Assembly (NCBI GenBank): GCA_016842005.1
Contig: JAENYD010000019.1
Location: 1 to 43,583, forward strand
Direction of reading: 5' to 3'
DNA: 43,583 nt
Source of the DNA: Clostridium thermobutyricum
Lineage (GTDB): Bacteria > Bacillota > Clostridia > Ch29
A model generated the notes under the pieces. It was given only the letters and a program-made list of their open reading frames with translations, was not told the origin of the DNA and ran no database searches. Position numbers and translations under genes: made by a program. This document shows, piece by piece, positions 42,782 to 43,583 of this stretch (positions are counted from its first letter, which is position 1; every line of letters begins with the position of its first letter).

Positions 42782-43583
42782 ATGCAAAACTTTCAAGACA
42801 AAACCATCAGGGAACTGGCAAAAGACTGCCGTACTGTAGAGGATGTACATGAAATGCTGAAAGACCTTTTCAGTGATACTCTGCAGCAAATATTCGAGGC
42901 AGAAATGGAGGATCATCTGGGGTATCAGAAACACAGCGTCAAGGGCAACAACTCGGGCAACAGCAGGAATGGCTACAGTAAGAAAAATATAAAGACCAGG
43001 TTTGGCGATACAGAGATCCAGGTTCCCCGTGACCGTAACGGGGAATTCGAACCCCAGATTGTGAAGAAATACGAGAAAACATCTAACGAATTGGAAGACC
43101 GAATAATAGCCATGTACGCTAAAGGCATGTCCACACGGGATATTGAAGACCATATGCAGGACATATACGGCGTTGACGTATCCTCCTCCATGGTAAGTAA
43201 GGTAACGGATAAGATACTCCCCATGATAAAGGAATGGCAATCAAGGCCGCTGGAGAAGGTATACCCAATAGTGTACCTTGATGCTATACATTTCAAGGTG
43301 CGTAAAGAGAACAGGATCGTAAACAAGGCAGCCTACAGTGTAATGGGAATTAATATGGACGGCTTGAAAGAAATACTGGGTATATGGATAGGCGAAAGTG
43401 AAAGTGCAAGCTTCTGGTTGGGGGTGTGTAATGACCTGAAAAGCCGGGGTGTAGAGGATATCCTCATTGCTTGTAAAGACGGGCTTTCCGGGTTTTCAGA
43501 TGCCATAAACACAGTCTTTCCCAAGACCGAGATACAGCTTTGTGTAATACACCAGATAAGGAATTCCCTTAAATATGTATCAT
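42782..43583 (+). CDS. IS256-family transposase, runs off the window
   Basis: 267 codons are present without a stop. It is a Mutator-type DDE transposase: the N-terminal helical region includes MEDHLGYQKHS and NSRNGYSKKNIKTRFG, VPRDRNGEFEPQIV follows, and the catalytic domain shows the first Asp at 167 (IVYLDAIHFKVR), the second at 233 (ACKDGLSGF) and the CVIHQIRNSLKYV segment. The third catalytic acid lies beyond the window. The frame is intact, so the enzyme may be active. ATG 42782 lies 36 bp after the intron's 3' end. Confidence 0.9.
   Translation, partial: MQNFQDKTIRELAKDCRTVEDVHEMLKDLFSDTLQQIFEAEMEDHLGYQKHSVKGNNSGNSRNGYSKKNIKTRFGDTEIQVPRDRNGEFEPQIVKKYEKTSNELEDRIIAMYAKGMSTRDIEDHMQDIYGVDVSSSMVSKVTDKILPMIKEWQSRPLEKVYPIVYLDAIHFKVRKENRIVNKAAYSVMGINMDGLKEILGIWIGESESASFWLGVCNDLKSRGVEDILIACKDGLSGFSDAINTVFPKTEIQLCVIHQIRNSLKYVS

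Larger units (their letters stand above)
41354..43583 (+). mobile_element. IS256-family insertion sequence, left end and transposase, split by a group II intron (partial)
   Basis: The probable left terminal repeat is 41354-41376, beginning GGGAGTGTCCATAAC and ending TTTGTGTA, typical of Mutator/IS256 ends. Joining 41376 to 42746 restores a continuous TTTGTGTA-AATGGATAAA leader before the transposase gene at 42782. The 1369 bases between are a group II intron. The right end lies beyond the window. Confidence 0.65.

Noticed and set aside
42597-42839. An 80-codon plus-strand frame over the intron end and transposase start
   Set aside because: It begins inside intron domain V and overlaps the transposase in another frame; no protein family recognised.

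Overview
The window looks like a chromosomal piece of a Gram-positive, anaerobic, probably spore-forming member of the Clostridia (Peptococcia-like). This is inferred from the PyrR-attenuated pyr operon with a pyrK-pyrD (class 1B) pair, strong AGGAGG-type ribosome sites with many GTG/TTG starts, lipobox lipoproteins, a c-di-GMP-I riboswitch, an unsecreted five-LysM protein of the spore-coat kind, and fermentation-type organic acid genes. No rRNA, tRNA or CRISPR array was seen.

Layout. (1) 1-1650: two AT-rich orphan genes, an unknown protein whose 5' end is unclear and a lipoprotein. (2) 1629-13368: one complete de novo UMP operon, pyrR-pyrB-pyrC-pyrF-carA-carB-pyrK-pyrD-[kinase-like gene]-pyrE. 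It has a sigma-A promoter and two PyrR attenuators, one before pyrR and one before pyrB. An unrecognised APH-fold kinase sits between pyrD and pyrE. (3) 13661-17843: a c-di-GMP-I riboswitch with terminator in front of a large Rhs/YD-repeat surface protein gene now broken into four frames. One break is exactly a third copy of a 10-bp tandem repeat. (4) 17851-23201: a MarR regulator, an ArsA/Get3-type ATPase with a small partner, an L,D-transpeptidase lipoprotein, an unknown membrane-anchored protein and an EamA transporter. (5) 23272-25959: a Fur-box-controlled ferrous iron operon feoA-feoA-feoB plus a small Cys-rich membrane protein, closed by a 54-bp perfect palindrome. (6) 26156-27046 (minus): the LysM protein.

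(7) 27327-39239 is the most interesting part: an apparently FadR-type-regulated catabolic island. A complete branched-chain-type ABC importer (binding protein, two permeases, two ATPases) is followed by an acetate-kinase homologue with altered active-site residues, a split UxaA/SuyAB-type dehydratase or lyase, the GntR/FadR regulator, a D-2-hydroxyacid dehydrogenase, a LarA-type nickel-pincer racemase and a DRE-TIM acyltransferase/lyase. Near-identical TGGTCTGACCA palindromes lie upstream of the transporter, with a degenerate copy before the regulator gene. The set suggests uptake, stereo-inversion, oxidation, dehydration or desulfonation, and energy conservation from an unusual 2-hydroxy acid. 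The substrate cannot be read from sequence. A DsrE-like protein and a C_GCAxxG_C_C protein follow.

(8) 40272-43583: eroded DNA (a GNAT remnant), a MazEF toxin-antitoxin pair, then an IS256-family element. Its left end and transposase gene are separated by a group II intron whose reverse transcriptase has lost its catalytic half. The transposase runs off the window end.
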